Source of the DNA: Clostridia bacterium
GTDB lineage: Bacteria > Bacillota > Clostridia > Christensenellales > Aristaeellaceae
NCBI GenBank assembly: GCA_017429265.1
Contig: JAFRPG010000029.1
Location: 51,197 to 115,196, forward strand
DNA length: 64,000 bases
Direction: 5' to 3'
Made by a program: the position numbers and the translations under genes. Shown here piece after piece: positions 1-8,314 of this stretch (positions within the stretch are counted from its first letter, which is position 1; every line of letters starts with the position of its first letter). The notes under the pieces are model-generated. The model saw nothing but the letters and a program-made list of their open reading frames with translations, was not told the DNA's origin and did not search any database.

Positions 1-2
1 CG

Positions 3-413
3 TCCCTCGTGGCCCTCGGCGTGCTGACCAGCGGCGAGACCGTGCTGAAGGCCGGCGGCCTGCTGATCCAGCCGATGCCCGGATGCACGGAGGAGACCCT
101 GTCCCAGCTGGAACTGCGCAGCCCCATGTTTGCCGATATCAGCCGGGAACTCGCCGCCGCGCCCAAGGAGGAGCTGGCGGAGGACTGGTTCCGCGGCCTG
201 GAGCCGGTGCTGCTGGACCGGACGCCGGTCTGCTACCGCTGCACCTGCTCGAGGGAGCGGATGGAGCGCGCCCTGCTCTCGATGGGGCGCGCGGATCTTC
301 AGGAGATCATCGACGACGGACAGGGCGCGGAACTGAGCTGCCACTTCTGCGGCAGCAGCTACCGCTTCACGACAGAGGAACTGCGCGCGCTCGTCGAGCA
401 GGCGCGGCAGTGA
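3..413 (+). CDS. hslO: Hsp33 redox chaperone, C-terminal part
   Basis: This is the 3' end of the redox-regulated holdase chaperone Hsp33; the N-terminal part lies outside the window, so no start is called. Hsp33 binds unfolding cytosolic proteins when oxidation releases zinc from four cysteines. The visible 137 codons include the end of the dimerising core (KAGGLLIQPMPG) and the complete zinc switch: a CTCSRER motif followed about 30 residues later by CHFC and a SYRF segment. These match the family C-terminus well. The stop lies 12 bases before the next gene, so the two are probably cotranscribed. Confidence 0.93.
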   Translation, partial: SLVALGVLTSGETVLKAGGLLIQPMPGCTEETLSQLELRSPMFADISRELAAAPKEELAEDWFRGLEPVLLDRTPVCYRCTCSRERMERALLSMGRADLQEIIDDGQGAELSCHFCGSSYRFTTEELRALVEQARQ

Positions 414-425
414 GAGGAGCAGACC

Positions 426-1253
426 ATGCTGAAAACGATCAACTTTGACGAGCACTTCGCCGACTACACCTCCGAGTGGATGCAGAACCACCGCAAGGAT
501 TACCGCACCGTCGACGCGATGGAGGCGGATCTGCCCCGCGTCTACCTGCGCTTCCTCAACACGCCCGCGCCCTGGCTGGACGGCATCACGCCCGGGGCCT
601 ACTTCACCCAGTTCGAGGATCCGAAGGACCTGGTGGACTGGCTCTGCGCCTACTGCGAGAACGGCGTTCCGGTGCCCGAACTGTTGCTGGAGCAGATCGA
701 GAACGTCGGCAAGCCCTGCGAAAAGCGTCTCGTGGCTCTGCTGAAGGATGACAGGGCCGGCACGGAGGCCAGGATGACGGCCATCGGCCTGCTTCGCTCC
801 ATGGAGAGCACCCAGCCGAAGATGCTGTATATCAATTGGCAGCTCGAGCGCGAGGACGACGACGAGCTGGCCGACAACGCGATCGATTCCCTCGCGGAGA
901 TGGGCCCGTCGGTGGTCCAGCCGATGGTGGAGGCGCTGGGCAAGGCAAACCGGGCGGGCCAGACCGCCTTGCTCGACGTGCTGGTGCGCCATCCGGGCAA
1001 CGAGCGCGTCTTCCAGGCGACGCTGAAGCTTTTCCGCGAGCACCGGGACGGCCGCGCCCTCTATGCGGGGTATCTGGGCAAGCTCGGCGATGACCGCGCT
1101 CTGCCCGAGCTGAAAAAAGCGGCGGACGACCCGGAGACCAACTATATCACCTGGCTTGAGATCCGGGCCGCCATCGAGCGTCTGGGCGGCGAGTGCAGGG
1201 AGCGGGACTTCTCGGATGATCCCGACTACGCCTATCTCTCCGACATCGAATGA
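426..1253 (+). CDS. HEAT-repeat-like protein of unknown function
   Basis: A 275-residue acidic, soluble protein with no signal peptide or membrane segment. Residues from about 90 onward look like helical HEAT/PBS-type repeats: pairs of amphipathic helices with phrases such as ALLKDDRAG, DNAIDSLAEMG and YLGKLGDDRALPELKKA. The last resembles the HEAT repeats that score whether a unit is paired with another. Such repeats usually form protein-binding solenoids. The first 85 residues are not recognised. A GAGGAG ribosome site precedes the ATG. It sits between hslO and a zinc-ribbon membrane protein, which gives no firm clue to its job. Confidence 0.7.
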   Translation: MLKTINFDEHFADYTSEWMQNHRKDYRTVDAMEADLPRVYLRFLNTPAPWLDGITPGAYFTQFEDPKDLVDWLCAYCENGVPVPELLLEQIENVGKPCEKRLVALLKDDRAGTEARMTAIGLLRSMESTQPKMLYINWQLEREDDDELADNAIDSLAEMGPSVVQPMVEALGKANRAGQTALLDVLVRHPGNERVFQATLKLFREHRDGRALYAGYLGKLGDDRALPELKKAADDPETNYITWLEIRAAIERLGGECRERDFSDDPDYAYLSDIE

Positions 1254-1286
1254 GCATGCGGAATATGACCGGAAGGAGGTGCGCGG

Positions 1287-3233
1287 ATGCTCTGTCCGTT
1301 CTGCGGATACTACGGGACGAGCGATGACGTGGTCTGCCCGTCCTGCGGGAAACTCCTGCCCCGGGGTGAGAACAGGGATTCGGGCGTGATGGCGATCCGT
1401 CAGGGCAAACGCGCGCGCGAGGAGGCGAACGGCGCGGAGAAACCCATCTGGATGGAGCGCCAGGGCGGCAGGCGGCAGTATGTCGATCCGGACACCCGGC
1501 CCACCAGCGGCGGACAGATCCCGCTCTACTCGGATCCGGATATCTTTGACGCCAACGGGGAGCCTGTCCTGGAGGAGGGACAGGTCGAGCGCCGGGACGA
1601 ACACGTCTACGGCGACACGGCCATTCGCGACCGCTATGCCGAGCTGGACGCCGAACGCGACCGACAGACGAAGCGCATGCTCCGCCGCCGGAACACCAAC
1701 TGGCAGCTGATCGCGATCATCGTGGGCGCCGTGATCTTCGTGATCCTGGCCGGCAGTTTCCTCTTCATCACCCGGACGTTTCGCGGCCACGTCTTCCTGA
1801 TGACCCACTGGATGGATTCGAACGACCCGGAATCCGTGTTCTATGTCAGCGATCCGCAGGCCCTGTGGTATGTGGGCGAGGAGCGGATGAACACCGGCGA
1901 TTTCAGCGGTGCGATCACCCTCTTCGAGCGGGCGTCCGAGCTGGACGCCGACGACTACAACGTGGCCGGGAACCTGATGCTCGCCAAGTGCTACGAGGCG
2001 ACGGGCACGCCGGAGAAGGCCGAGCAGATCTACGTCTACCTCTACACCGAGATCGCGCCCTCCAACGCGGAGGCATATACGAACGAGATCCGCCTGATGC
2101 TCGCGGACGGGCGGGAGGCGGAGGCGGCCGAGCTGATGCGCATCGCCTCGACCAAGACGTCCGGCGGCTCGACCTTTACCCGCCAGCGCAACGACCTCCT
2201 GCCTTCCCAGCCCAAGGGCAGCTTCACGGCCGGCACATTCGAATACCGGCGCACGCTGTACCTGACCTCGCCGGAAGGCTTCGACATCTATTACACGATC
2301 AATGACCCGGAAGCCCCGCTCCCGGACGAGGGCGAGCTCTACGACCCGGAGAAGGGCATCTTCCTGGATGAGGGCGAGTGGGCGATCCGCGCGGTGTGCG
2401 TCAACGGTGAGCTGGTCTCGGACGTCCTCTCCGCCAAGTATATGATCGACCTTCCCAGCCCCCGCGCGCCCACCTGCAACCTCGCGCCCGGCACCTATGA
2501 GAGAAAGCAGCGCGTCCGCCTGCGCCCGGCCGAGGAGAACAAGAACGACGCGGACATCACGATCTACTACACGATCGACGGCTCGATCCCGGACGCGGAC
2601 AGCCCGGTCTACGACGGCAATCCCGTCGAACTGCCCACGGGCACCCGCGTGGTCCTGCAGGCGGTGGCGGTCAACCGCTACGGCAAGCCGAGCCACACCT
2701 TCGAGCGCCTGTTCAAGATCAACGGCAAGAACGGCCCCAAGTCCGCCTACGCCTCCGACAATCCGAGCGATATCGGCTCGGTCCGCCTGAACCACACCAC
2801 GTACGAGAGCTTCTTCTCGTCCTACGCGGAGGCGCAGCGCTATGAGGACATGGAGCTGGCCAACATCGGCCCCTGCCGCCGCTTCCACTATCCCTGGGGC
2901 TATGCCACCTTCCGCTGGGGACAGGGCTCCCGCCTGCTGATGGAGATCTACTATGAGACAAGTGCGGTCAAGGGTCCGCGGAACACGACGGTCGGCATGA
3001 GCATGGACGCCGTGGTCGGATCCTTCCGCGACATGGGCCAGGTGGAAAGCCCCTCCGGCAACCGCGGCCTGTACTCCAACGAGGACGGCACGGGCAAGAT
3101 CTTCAAAGAGGAAAAGGGCACCTACCTGATCCGCTACATTGCCTTCACCGCGGACAGCCACAGCTGGCAGCTCGACTACCATGTCGATACCCACGGCACC
3201 GTGGATTCCATCTATCAGATCTATATTCCGTAA
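1287..3233 (+). CDS. Zinc-ribbon, membrane-anchored TPR and chitobiase-like domain protein
   Basis: A 648-residue protein with an unusual domain order. Residues 3-20 hold a CPFC...CPSC zinc ribbon; about 139-163 is a hydrophobic membrane span after a basic stretch (KRMLRRR). Residues about 190-290 are helical TPR-like repeats. Residues about 315-480 contain two copies of a beta-sandwich module with the phrases IYYTINDPEAPLPD and IYYTIDGSIPDADS, typical of the CHB_HEX_C-type (chitobiase C-terminal) domain. A final 160-residue region is not recognised. The topology implied is a cytosolic zinc ribbon and an exported remainder. A near-perfect AAGGAGGT ribosome site at 1273-1280 fixes the ATG. Function unknown. 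Confidence 0.75.
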   Translation: MLCPFCGYYGTSDDVVCPSCGKLLPRGENRDSGVMAIRQGKRAREEANGAEKPIWMERQGGRRQYVDPDTRPTSGGQIPLYSDPDIFDANGEPVLEEGQVERRDEHVYGDTAIRDRYAELDAERDRQTKRMLRRRNTNWQLIAIIVGAVIFVILAGSFLFITRTFRGHVFLMTHWMDSNDPESVFYVSDPQALWYVGEERMNTGDFSGAITLFERASELDADDYNVAGNLMLAKCYEATGTPEKAEQIYVYLYTEIAPSNAEAYTNEIRLMLADGREAEAAELMRIASTKTSGGSTFTRQRNDLLPSQPKGSFTAGTFEYRRTLYLTSPEGFDIYYTINDPEAPLPDEGELYDPEKGIFLDEGEWAIRAVCVNGELVSDVLSAKYMIDLPSPRAPTCNLAPGTYERKQRVRLRPAEENKNDADITIYYTIDGSIPDADSPVYDGNPVELPTGTRVVLQAVAVNRYGKPSHTFERLFKINGKNGPKSAYASDNPSDIGSVRLNHTTYESFFSSYAEAQRYEDMELANIGPCRRFHYPWGYATFRWGQGSRLLMEIYYETSAVKGPRNTTVGMSMDAVVGSFRDMGQVESPSGNRGLYSNEDGTGKIFKEEKGTYLIRYIAFTADSHSWQLDYHVDTHGTVDSIYQIYIP

Positions 3234-3296
3234 GGGCTTTCGCTCTGCGGAGCGACCCGGGGGCTTTGCGATCGCCCCCGGGACCCCTTCGCAGCC
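3234..3296. repeat. Double-hairpin repeat, copy A
   Basis: Immediately after the stop of the preceding gene lie two tandem hairpins. The first is CGCTC-TGCG-GAGCG. The second has the 9-bp stem CCCGGGGGC / GCCCCCGGG around a nine-base loop (TTTGCGATC), followed by ACCCCTTCG. A closely related copy is at 63904-63964, where the second stem is CCAGGGGC / GCCCCTGG, so a C:G pair is replaced by an A:T pair. No T-run follows, so it is not an ordinary terminator. It resembles dispersed REP-like intergenic elements. Confidence 0.8.
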
Positions 3297-3397
3297 GGCG
3301 ATTGAGTATTCCCAAAGAGGATCGGAAGCGCACTGGGAGAGCACGCGATGCACGGATTCCATTCTCTGCGGTAGACCTGGCCCATCACATGACATAC

Positions 3398-3436
3398 AAA
3401 AACCGGGGGAGCGGATCGCTCCTCCGGCGTTTTTTC
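3398..3436. terminator. Bidirectional intrinsic terminator
   Basis: The stem is built from CCGGGGGAGCG and CGCTCCTCCGG, with A-run on the left and T-run on the right, so it can terminate transcription from both sides. It lies between the convergent zinc-ribbon gene and the first DegV gene. The 100 bases between the repeat and this hairpin show nothing I recognise. Confidence 0.85.
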
Positions 3437-3441
3437 GGGAA

Positions 3442-4314
3442 TCAGATGGGACGTTCCTTGCCGAGGAAGGCGCAGGCGAGGGTGCCGGGGCCGCAGTGGG
3501 CGCCGATCACCGGGCCGATGTAATCCACCCGGATCGGGAGGGTCGGGAACTTCTCGTGGAGGATGCCGCGCATCCGCTCGGCTTCCTCCGGGGCGTCGGC
3601 GTGGATGATGAAGCACAGCGACTGGCTCGGATCGTCGGCCATCAGCTCGCATGTCTTCTCGACGATGTAGTTGAAGGCTTTCTTGCGGCCGCGCACCTTG
3701 TCGACGCTGATCAGCTTGCCGGCCTTGCTCTCCATGATGAGGGGCTTGAGATCCAGCATGGTGCCCAGAGCGGCGGCGGTGGAGGAAATGCGGCCGCCGC
3801 GCTTGAGGTACTTGAGGTCGTCGACGGTGAAGATGCCGTGCGCGTGCGTCCGGTTCTCCTCGATCCATGCGGCGACCTCCTCGATCGGCGCGCCGTTGCG
3901 GTACATCTCGTGCGCCTTGAGGACGAGGCACGTCATCGGGTAGGAGATCGAGAGGGTGTCCACCACGATGAACTTGCGCTCCGGATACTTCTCGAGCAGC
4001 TCCTCGCGGGCGGCGTACACCTCGCGGATGGTCATCGACATCTCACTGGAGAAGGCGACGAAGAGCAGATCCTTTTCCTTGAGGATCGGCTCAAAGTATT
4101 CCAGATAGGTGGCCTTGTTCAGGGCGCTTGTGACCGGCACGGCGCCGTTGCGCATGGCGTCGAAGTACGTCTTGTGGTCCAGCGTCTGCCCGAGATCGTC
4201 GAAGTACTCCTTGCCGTCGACAGCGTAGGGCATTTTGACGACCGGAATGTCATACTTGACTTTCAGGTCATACGGCAGGTCACTGTCGCTGTCTGTCATG
4301 AAAACATAGTCCAT
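3442..4314 (-). CDS. DegV family fatty-acid-binding protein
   Basis: A 290-residue DegV/FakB-type protein. The family binds a single fatty acid and presents it to a DhaK-like fatty acid kinase for phosphorylation. The N-terminus MDYVFMTDSDSDLPYDL matches the family's first strand and DxxxDL motif; further hallmarks are VTSALN, a DTLSIS segment, a YLKRGGRISS motif and the C-terminal GPVIGAHCGPGTL. The ATG at 4314 is preceded by AGGAGG at good distance; a further upstream in-frame ATG would add an unrelated stretch. It lies 123 bases downstream of a second DegV gene on the same strand. The cognate kinase is not in the window. Confidence 0.93.
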   Translation of the reverse strand: MDYVFMTDSDSDLPYDLKVKYDIPVVKMPYAVDGKEYFDDLGQTLDHKTYFDAMRNGAVPVTSALNKATYLEYFEPILKEKDLLFVAFSSEMSMTIREVYAAREELLEKYPERKFIVVDTLSISYPMTCLVLKAHEMYRNGAPIEEVAAWIEENRTHAHGIFTVDDLKYLKRGGRISSTAAALGTMLDLKPLIMESKAGKLISVDKVRGRKKAFNYIVEKTCELMADDPSQSLCFIIHADAPEEAERMRGILHEKFPTLPIRVDYIGPVIGAHCGPGTLACAFLGKERPI

Positions 4315-4390
4315 TCCCGGATGAACCTCCTTCTGTCGCGTTCTGGGTGGGGTGGGAAGATGAATGGGATGAATAAAAATATACAGACCG

Positions 4391-4405
4391 GTCTCCGCCG
4401 GAGAC
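4391..4405 (-). terminator. Intergenic hairpin between the DegV genes
   Basis: GTCTCC and GGAGAC form a short stem with a three-base loop. Read on the minus strand it is followed, a few bases on, by a T-rich tract (TATATTTTTATT). It may partly terminate transcription between the two DegV genes. The distance to the T-rich tract makes this uncertain. Confidence 0.35.
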
Positions 4406-4437
4406 GGGGACACGGCAGATACGCGGGATATCCGGGG

Positions 4438-5289
4438 TCAGTCGGCGTCGACGAAGAGGATGCCGAGCGTGGCGGGACCGCAGTGGCTGGACACGACGCT
4501 GCCGGCCGTGGTCTCGAGGATCTCGTCAAAGTGATGGAGCGCCTTCACATCCGCGATCACGCCCTCGACAAGCTCGGGCTCGCAAGTGGAGTGCGTGACG
4601 AAGACGCGCGCTTTATCGGCGTGCTGCATCGCGGGGATCAGGTCTTCGGTGTAGCGGGAGAGCACACGCTTCATGCTGCCGCGGTACTTGCTGTCCGGGC
4701 GCATTTTGCCGCCGTCCACGACGATCTTCGGGTGGATGCGCAGGGCGTTGCCCATCAGGGCGACCAGTCCGCTGCAGCGGCCGCCGCGGTGCAGATAGGT
4801 CATCGTGTCGATGACAAAGCTGGAGCGGACCTTGTTGCGGAGGGCTTCGACGGCCTGAACGGTCTCCGCCGCGGTCTTCCCCTCGGCCAGCAGATCCGCA
4901 GCCCGCAGGATCAGCAGGCCGATGCCGGTGGAGAGGTTCTGCGAGTCGATGACATGGATGCGGTCCTCGGCATGGAGGTCCTTCGCCGCCATGCGCATGA
5001 CCTGGCCGGAACTGGACATCGTTTCGGAGATGGAGAAGCAGATCAGCTCGTCCCCGTTGTTCAGATACTCGCGGAAGCGGTCCTTCACCTGCTGGACGGA
5101 GAAGACGGCGGTCTTGGGAGTCTGCCTGGTCCGGTCGGACCACGCGAAGATCTCGTTCGGAGTGATGTCCACGCCGTCCGTGAATTCTTCCTCGCCGAGA
5201 ACGACGGTCAGGGGCATGATATCGATCCGATACCGGGCCACAAGCTCGGGGGAGAGATCACAGGTGCTGTCGGAAAGGATACGGATCAT
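4438..5289 (-). CDS. DegV family fatty-acid-binding protein, second copy
   Basis: A 283-residue DegV/FakB-type lipid-binding protein, clearly paralogous to its downstream neighbour. It begins MIRILSDSTCDLSPEL, the standard DSTCDL signature, and carries a FSISETMSSSG segment, DSQNLSTG, a YLHRGGRCSG motif and VSSHCGPATLGI near the end. The start at 5289 follows a GGAAGGAAG ribosome site and leaves the mRNA leader clear of the promoter at 5336-5364. The two copies differ enough that they probably bind different fatty acids, as FakB1/FakB2 do in other Firmicutes; that is an inference. Confidence 0.93.
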   Translation of the reverse strand: MIRILSDSTCDLSPELVARYRIDIMPLTVVLGEEEFTDGVDITPNEIFAWSDRTRQTPKTAVFSVQQVKDRFREYLNNGDELICFSISETMSSSGQVMRMAAKDLHAEDRIHVIDSQNLSTGIGLLILRAADLLAEGKTAAETVQAVEALRNKVRSSFVIDTMTYLHRGGRCSGLVALMGNALRIHPKIVVDGGKMRPDSKYRGSMKRVLSRYTEDLIPAMQHADKARVFVTHSTCEPELVEGVIADVKALHHFDEILETTAGSVVSSHCGPATLGILFVDAD

Positions 5290-5335
5290 AAAAGCATTCT
5301 CTTCCTTCCTGCAAGAATGGAACTTGCACGCATCC

Positions 5336-5364
5336 ATTATATCACAAGGCGCATGGATGCGCAA
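5336..5364 (-). promoter_or_regulatory. Promoter for the DegV pair
   Basis: On the minus strand TTGCGC, 17 bases, then TATAAT preceded by TGA, giving an extended -10. The -10 hexamer is consensus and the -35 weak. It lies 46 bases before the DegV start and faces away from the purA promoter. Confidence 0.65.
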
Positions 5365-5498
5365 GCGATTTGAAAAAGAGTCAATATGTACACAAATAGC
5401 GCGAGGATCACAGCCCATGCCGCATGCCCGCGCGGACAGTATCGGCCGGCGACGTGCCCGAAGGAAGAAGAATGCACAAAACGCGTACAATCCCGCGC

Positions 5499-5527
5499 TT
5501 GTCATTCCGTCCGCGATCGGGTATAAT
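5499..5527 (+). promoter_or_regulatory. Promoter for purA and the following genes
   Basis: TTGTCA, 17 bases, TATAAT. It sits 82 bases before the purA GTG and is the only clear promoter before a string of closely spaced genes running to 16.1 kb. Confidence 0.8.
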
Positions 5528-5609
5528 GGAAGAGCCGGTCGGCGGCTTTTTCTGCTGTCCGGCTTCGGAGAGAATGAGTTCAAGAAGAACAGCGAAGGAG
5601 AGATGCTCC

Positions 5610-6887
5610 GTGGTACAGGCAATCGTCGGCGCAAACTGGGGCGACGAGGGAAAGGGCAAAGTGACGGACGTTCTGGCGGCCCGCAGCGATGTGGTGGTCC
5701 GCTTTCAGGGCGGTGCGAACGCAGGCCATACGATCATCAACGACTACGGCAAGTTCGCCCTGCACCTGCTGCCCTCGGGCGTGTTCCACCCGGACGTGAT
5801 CAACGTGATCGGACCGGGTGTCGCGCTGAACATCGAGGCCCTGCTCAGGGAGCTGGACGGGCTGACCGAGCGCGGGGTGCCCGCGCCGCAGATCCGCATC
5901 AGCGACCGCTGCCAGGTCCTCATGCCCTATCATGTCGATTTCGACCGCTTTGAGGAGGAGCGCCTCGGCAAGCAGTCCTTCGGCTCGACGAAGAGCGGCA
6001 TCGCACCCTTCTATTCCGACAAGTTTGCCAAGACCGGCATTCAGGTCTGCCAGCTCTATGACGAGCCCCTGCTGCGGGAGCGCCTGGAGATTGCCCTGGT
6101 GAAGAAGAACTGTCTCCTGGAGCATCTATACCACAAGCCCACGCTGAAGGTCGACGACCTCGTCGCGTGGCTCAGACCGCTGGCGGAGAAGATCCGGCCC
6201 ATGGTCTGCGACACGTCGCGCCTGCTCATGGATGCGGACGCGGCGGGGAAGACGATCCTGCTCGAGGGCCAGCTCGGCACGCTGCGGGATCCGGACCACG
6301 GCATCTATCCCTACACCACCTCCTCCTCGCCCCTGGCCGGATACGGCTGCATTGGCGCTGGGATCGCGCCGACCTCGCTGAAGGACATCTACTGCGTGAC
6401 CAAGGCTTACTCCAGCGCCGTGGGCGCCGGTCCCTTCGTGTGCAGGCTCAGCGGTGACACGGCCGATGAGCTGCGCCGCCGCGGCGGGGACGCCGGCGAG
6501 TTCGGCGCGACGACGGGACGCCCGCGCGACGTGGGCTGGTTCGATGCCGTCGCCACGCGCTACGGCGTGCGGATGCAGGGCGCGACCGAGGTGGTGCTGA
6601 CCAACCTCGACGTCCTCGGCTACCTGGACGAGATCCCGGTCTGCGTCGCCTATGAGACGGCGGACGGCGAGCGGATCACCGACTTCCCGGCCACGCCCGT
6701 GCTGATGGGCTGCAAGCCGGTCTACGAGATGCTCCCGGGCTGGAAGTGCGACATCCGCGGCATCCGCGATTATGCGCAGCTGCCGGAAAACTGCCGCCGG
6801 TATGTGGACTTCATCGAAAAGCAGATCGGCGCGCCGATCCGCATGGTCTCCAACGGCCCGAAGCGCGAGGAGATCCTGAACCGCTGA
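5610..6887 (+). CDS. purA: Adenylosuccinate synthetase
   Basis: PurA joins IMP and aspartate using GTP, the first committed step from IMP to AMP. The 425-residue product starts VVQAIVGANWGDEGKGK, the conserved GTP-binding glycine-rich loop, and has the IMP-site stretch GGANAGHT and a GSTKSGIAPFYSDK segment. The GTG start at 5610 is nine bases after AAGGAG and aligns with the family start; upstream ATGs would add an unrelated leader. Several otherwise typical blocks are divergent (LEGQLGTLRDPDHG instead of the more common FEGAQGTLLDIDHG), suggesting a separate PurA subfamily. It heads a run of genes on the same strand. Confidence 0.95.
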   Translation: MVQAIVGANWGDEGKGKVTDVLAARSDVVVRFQGGANAGHTIINDYGKFALHLLPSGVFHPDVINVIGPGVALNIEALLRELDGLTERGVPAPQIRISDRCQVLMPYHVDFDRFEEERLGKQSFGSTKSGIAPFYSDKFAKTGIQVCQLYDEPLLRERLEIALVKKNCLLEHLYHKPTLKVDDLVAWLRPLAEKIRPMVCDTSRLLMDADAAGKTILLEGQLGTLRDPDHGIYPYTTSSSPLAGYGCIGAGIAPTSLKDIYCVTKAYSSAVGAGPFVCRLSGDTADELRRRGGDAGEFGATTGRPRDVGWFDAVATRYGVRMQGATEVVLTNLDVLGYLDEIPVCVAYETADGERITDFPATPVLMGCKPVYEMLPGWKCDIRGIRDYAQLPENCRRYVDFIEKQIGAPIRMVSNGPKREEILNR

Positions 6888-6907
6888 AGGATGGGGTGAG
6901 GCAAGCC

Positions 6908-7507
6908 ATGATCGCGATCATCGACTACGGCATGGGCAACCTGCGGAGCGTCCAGAAGGCTTTCGCCTATCTGGGGTCCGACGCGCGCATCACGGATGAT
7001 GCGGCGCTGATCCGTGACGCCTCGCACGTGGTGCTCCCCGGCGTCGGCGCGTTCCGCGACGCCATCGCACGGCTGCGGGAGACCGGGCTGGACGAGGCCT
7101 TCCTCGGAGCGGCCGGGGCGGGCAAGCCCTGCCTCGGCATCTGCCTGGGCATGCAGCTGGTGTATGAGTGGAGCGAGGAGAACGGCCGCTGGGACGGGCT
7201 GGGCCTGTTTCCCGGCGGCATCACGCGTCTGAACGCCCCCGGCCTCAAGATCCCGCACATGGGCTGGAACACGATCCGCACACGCGCCTGCCCGATCTTC
7301 GACGCGGGACAGGAGCTCTGCGTATACTTTGTGCACTCCTACTGCGCCGCCGAGGTCCGCGACGATGTGACCGCCGCGGTCTGCGAGTACGGCACGCCCT
7401 TCACGGCCGTCGTGAGCCGCGGCAACGTGACGGCCACCCAGTTCCACCCGGAAAAGAGCGGCAGCGTCGGGCTGGAAATGCTCCGGCGGTTTGCCGCGCT
7501 GAAGTGA
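6908..7507 (+). CDS. hisH: Imidazole glycerol phosphate synthase, glutaminase subunit
   Basis: HisH releases ammonia from glutamine and passes it to HisF for imidazole ring closure in histidine synthesis. The 199-residue protein is a class I glutamine amidotransferase: IIDYGMGNLRSV at the N-terminus, the nucleophile cysteine in CLGICLGMQL near residue 80, and the His/Glu pair in QFHPEKSG near the C-terminus. The ATG at 6908 is 20 bases after purA and fits the family length of about 200. hisF follows after 15 bases, as expected for partners of one complex. Confidence 0.96.
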   Translation: MIAIIDYGMGNLRSVQKAFAYLGSDARITDDAALIRDASHVVLPGVGAFRDAIARLRETGLDEAFLGAAGAGKPCLGICLGMQLVYEWSEENGRWDGLGLFPGGITRLNAPGLKIPHMGWNTIRTRACPIFDAGQELCVYFVHSYCAAEVRDDVTAAVCEYGTPFTAVVSRGNVTATQFHPEKSGSVGLEMLRRFAALK

Positions 7508-7522
7508 GCGGGAGGTGAGAGC

Positions 7523-8284
7523 ATGCTGACCAAACGCATCATCCCCTGCCTTGACATCCGCGACGGACGCGTGGTCAAGGGGATTCAATTCGTCAATATC
7601 CGCGACGCCGGGGACCCGGTGGAGGCCGCGGTGCGCTACAACGAGGCCGGGGCGGACGAGCTCGTCCTGCTGGACATCAACGCGAGCCACGAGGGCCGCG
7701 GCACCATGCTCGACGTGGTCAGCCGCGTGGCCGAGCAGGTCTTCATTCCCTTCACGGTCGGCGGCGGGATCCGCAGCGTGGAGCAGATCCGCGATCTGCT
7801 GAACCTCGGCGCGGACAAGGTGTCGATCAACTCGCCGGCCGTGCGCGACCCGGATTTCATCACGGAGGCAGCGGAGCGCTTCGGCAGCCAGTGCATCGTG
7901 CTGGCCATCGACGCGAAGGCGCGTCCCGGCGGGGGCTGGGAGGTCTACCTGAACGGCGGCCGCGTGCCCACCGGGATCGACACTGTGGAATGGGCCGTCG
8001 AGGGTGTGCGCCGCGGCGCGGGGGAGATCCTTCTCACCAGCATGGACACCGACGGCGAAGGCAATGGCTTTGCGACGGAGCTGACCCGCACGGTCGCCGA
8101 CGCCGTGCCGGTGCCCGTCATCGCTTCCGGCGGTGCGGGGAAGAGGGAGCATTTCCGCGACATCCTCACCGGGGGGCATGCCGACGCAGCCTTGGCCGCG
8201 ACGCTCTTCCACTTCGGCATCCTGCCGATTCCGAACCTGAAGCGCTGGCTGGCCGAGGAAGGCGTGCCCGTGCGGCTTACCTGA
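7523..8284 (+). CDS. hisF: Imidazole glycerol phosphate synthase, cyclase subunit
   Basis: HisF is the TIM-barrel cyclase that uses HisH-derived ammonia to turn PRFAR into imidazole glycerol phosphate and AICAR; AICAR feeds back to purine synthesis, which suits its place after purA. The 253-residue protein has the two catalytic aspartates in the usual contexts ([13 protein letters not shown] at residue about 10 and LTSMDTDG at about 175), plus phosphate-binding loops VGGGIRS and ASGGAG. Length is exactly family-typical. A GGGAGG ribosome site precedes the ATG. Confidence 0.97.
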   Translation: MLTKRIIPCLDIRDGRVVKGIQFVNIRDAGDPVEAAVRYNEAGADELVLLDINASHEGRGTMLDVVSRVAEQVFIPFTVGGGIRSVEQIRDLLNLGADKVSINSPAVRDPDFITEAAERFGSQCIVLAIDAKARPGGGWEVYLNGGRVPTGIDTVEWAVEGVRRGAGEILLTSMDTDGEGNGFATELTRTVADAVPVPVIASGGAGKREHFRDILTGGHADAALAATLFHFGILPIPNLKRWLAEEGVPVRLT

Positions 8285-8314
8285 CCGATGCGGACAGACG
8301 GGAGGCTGACTGAC

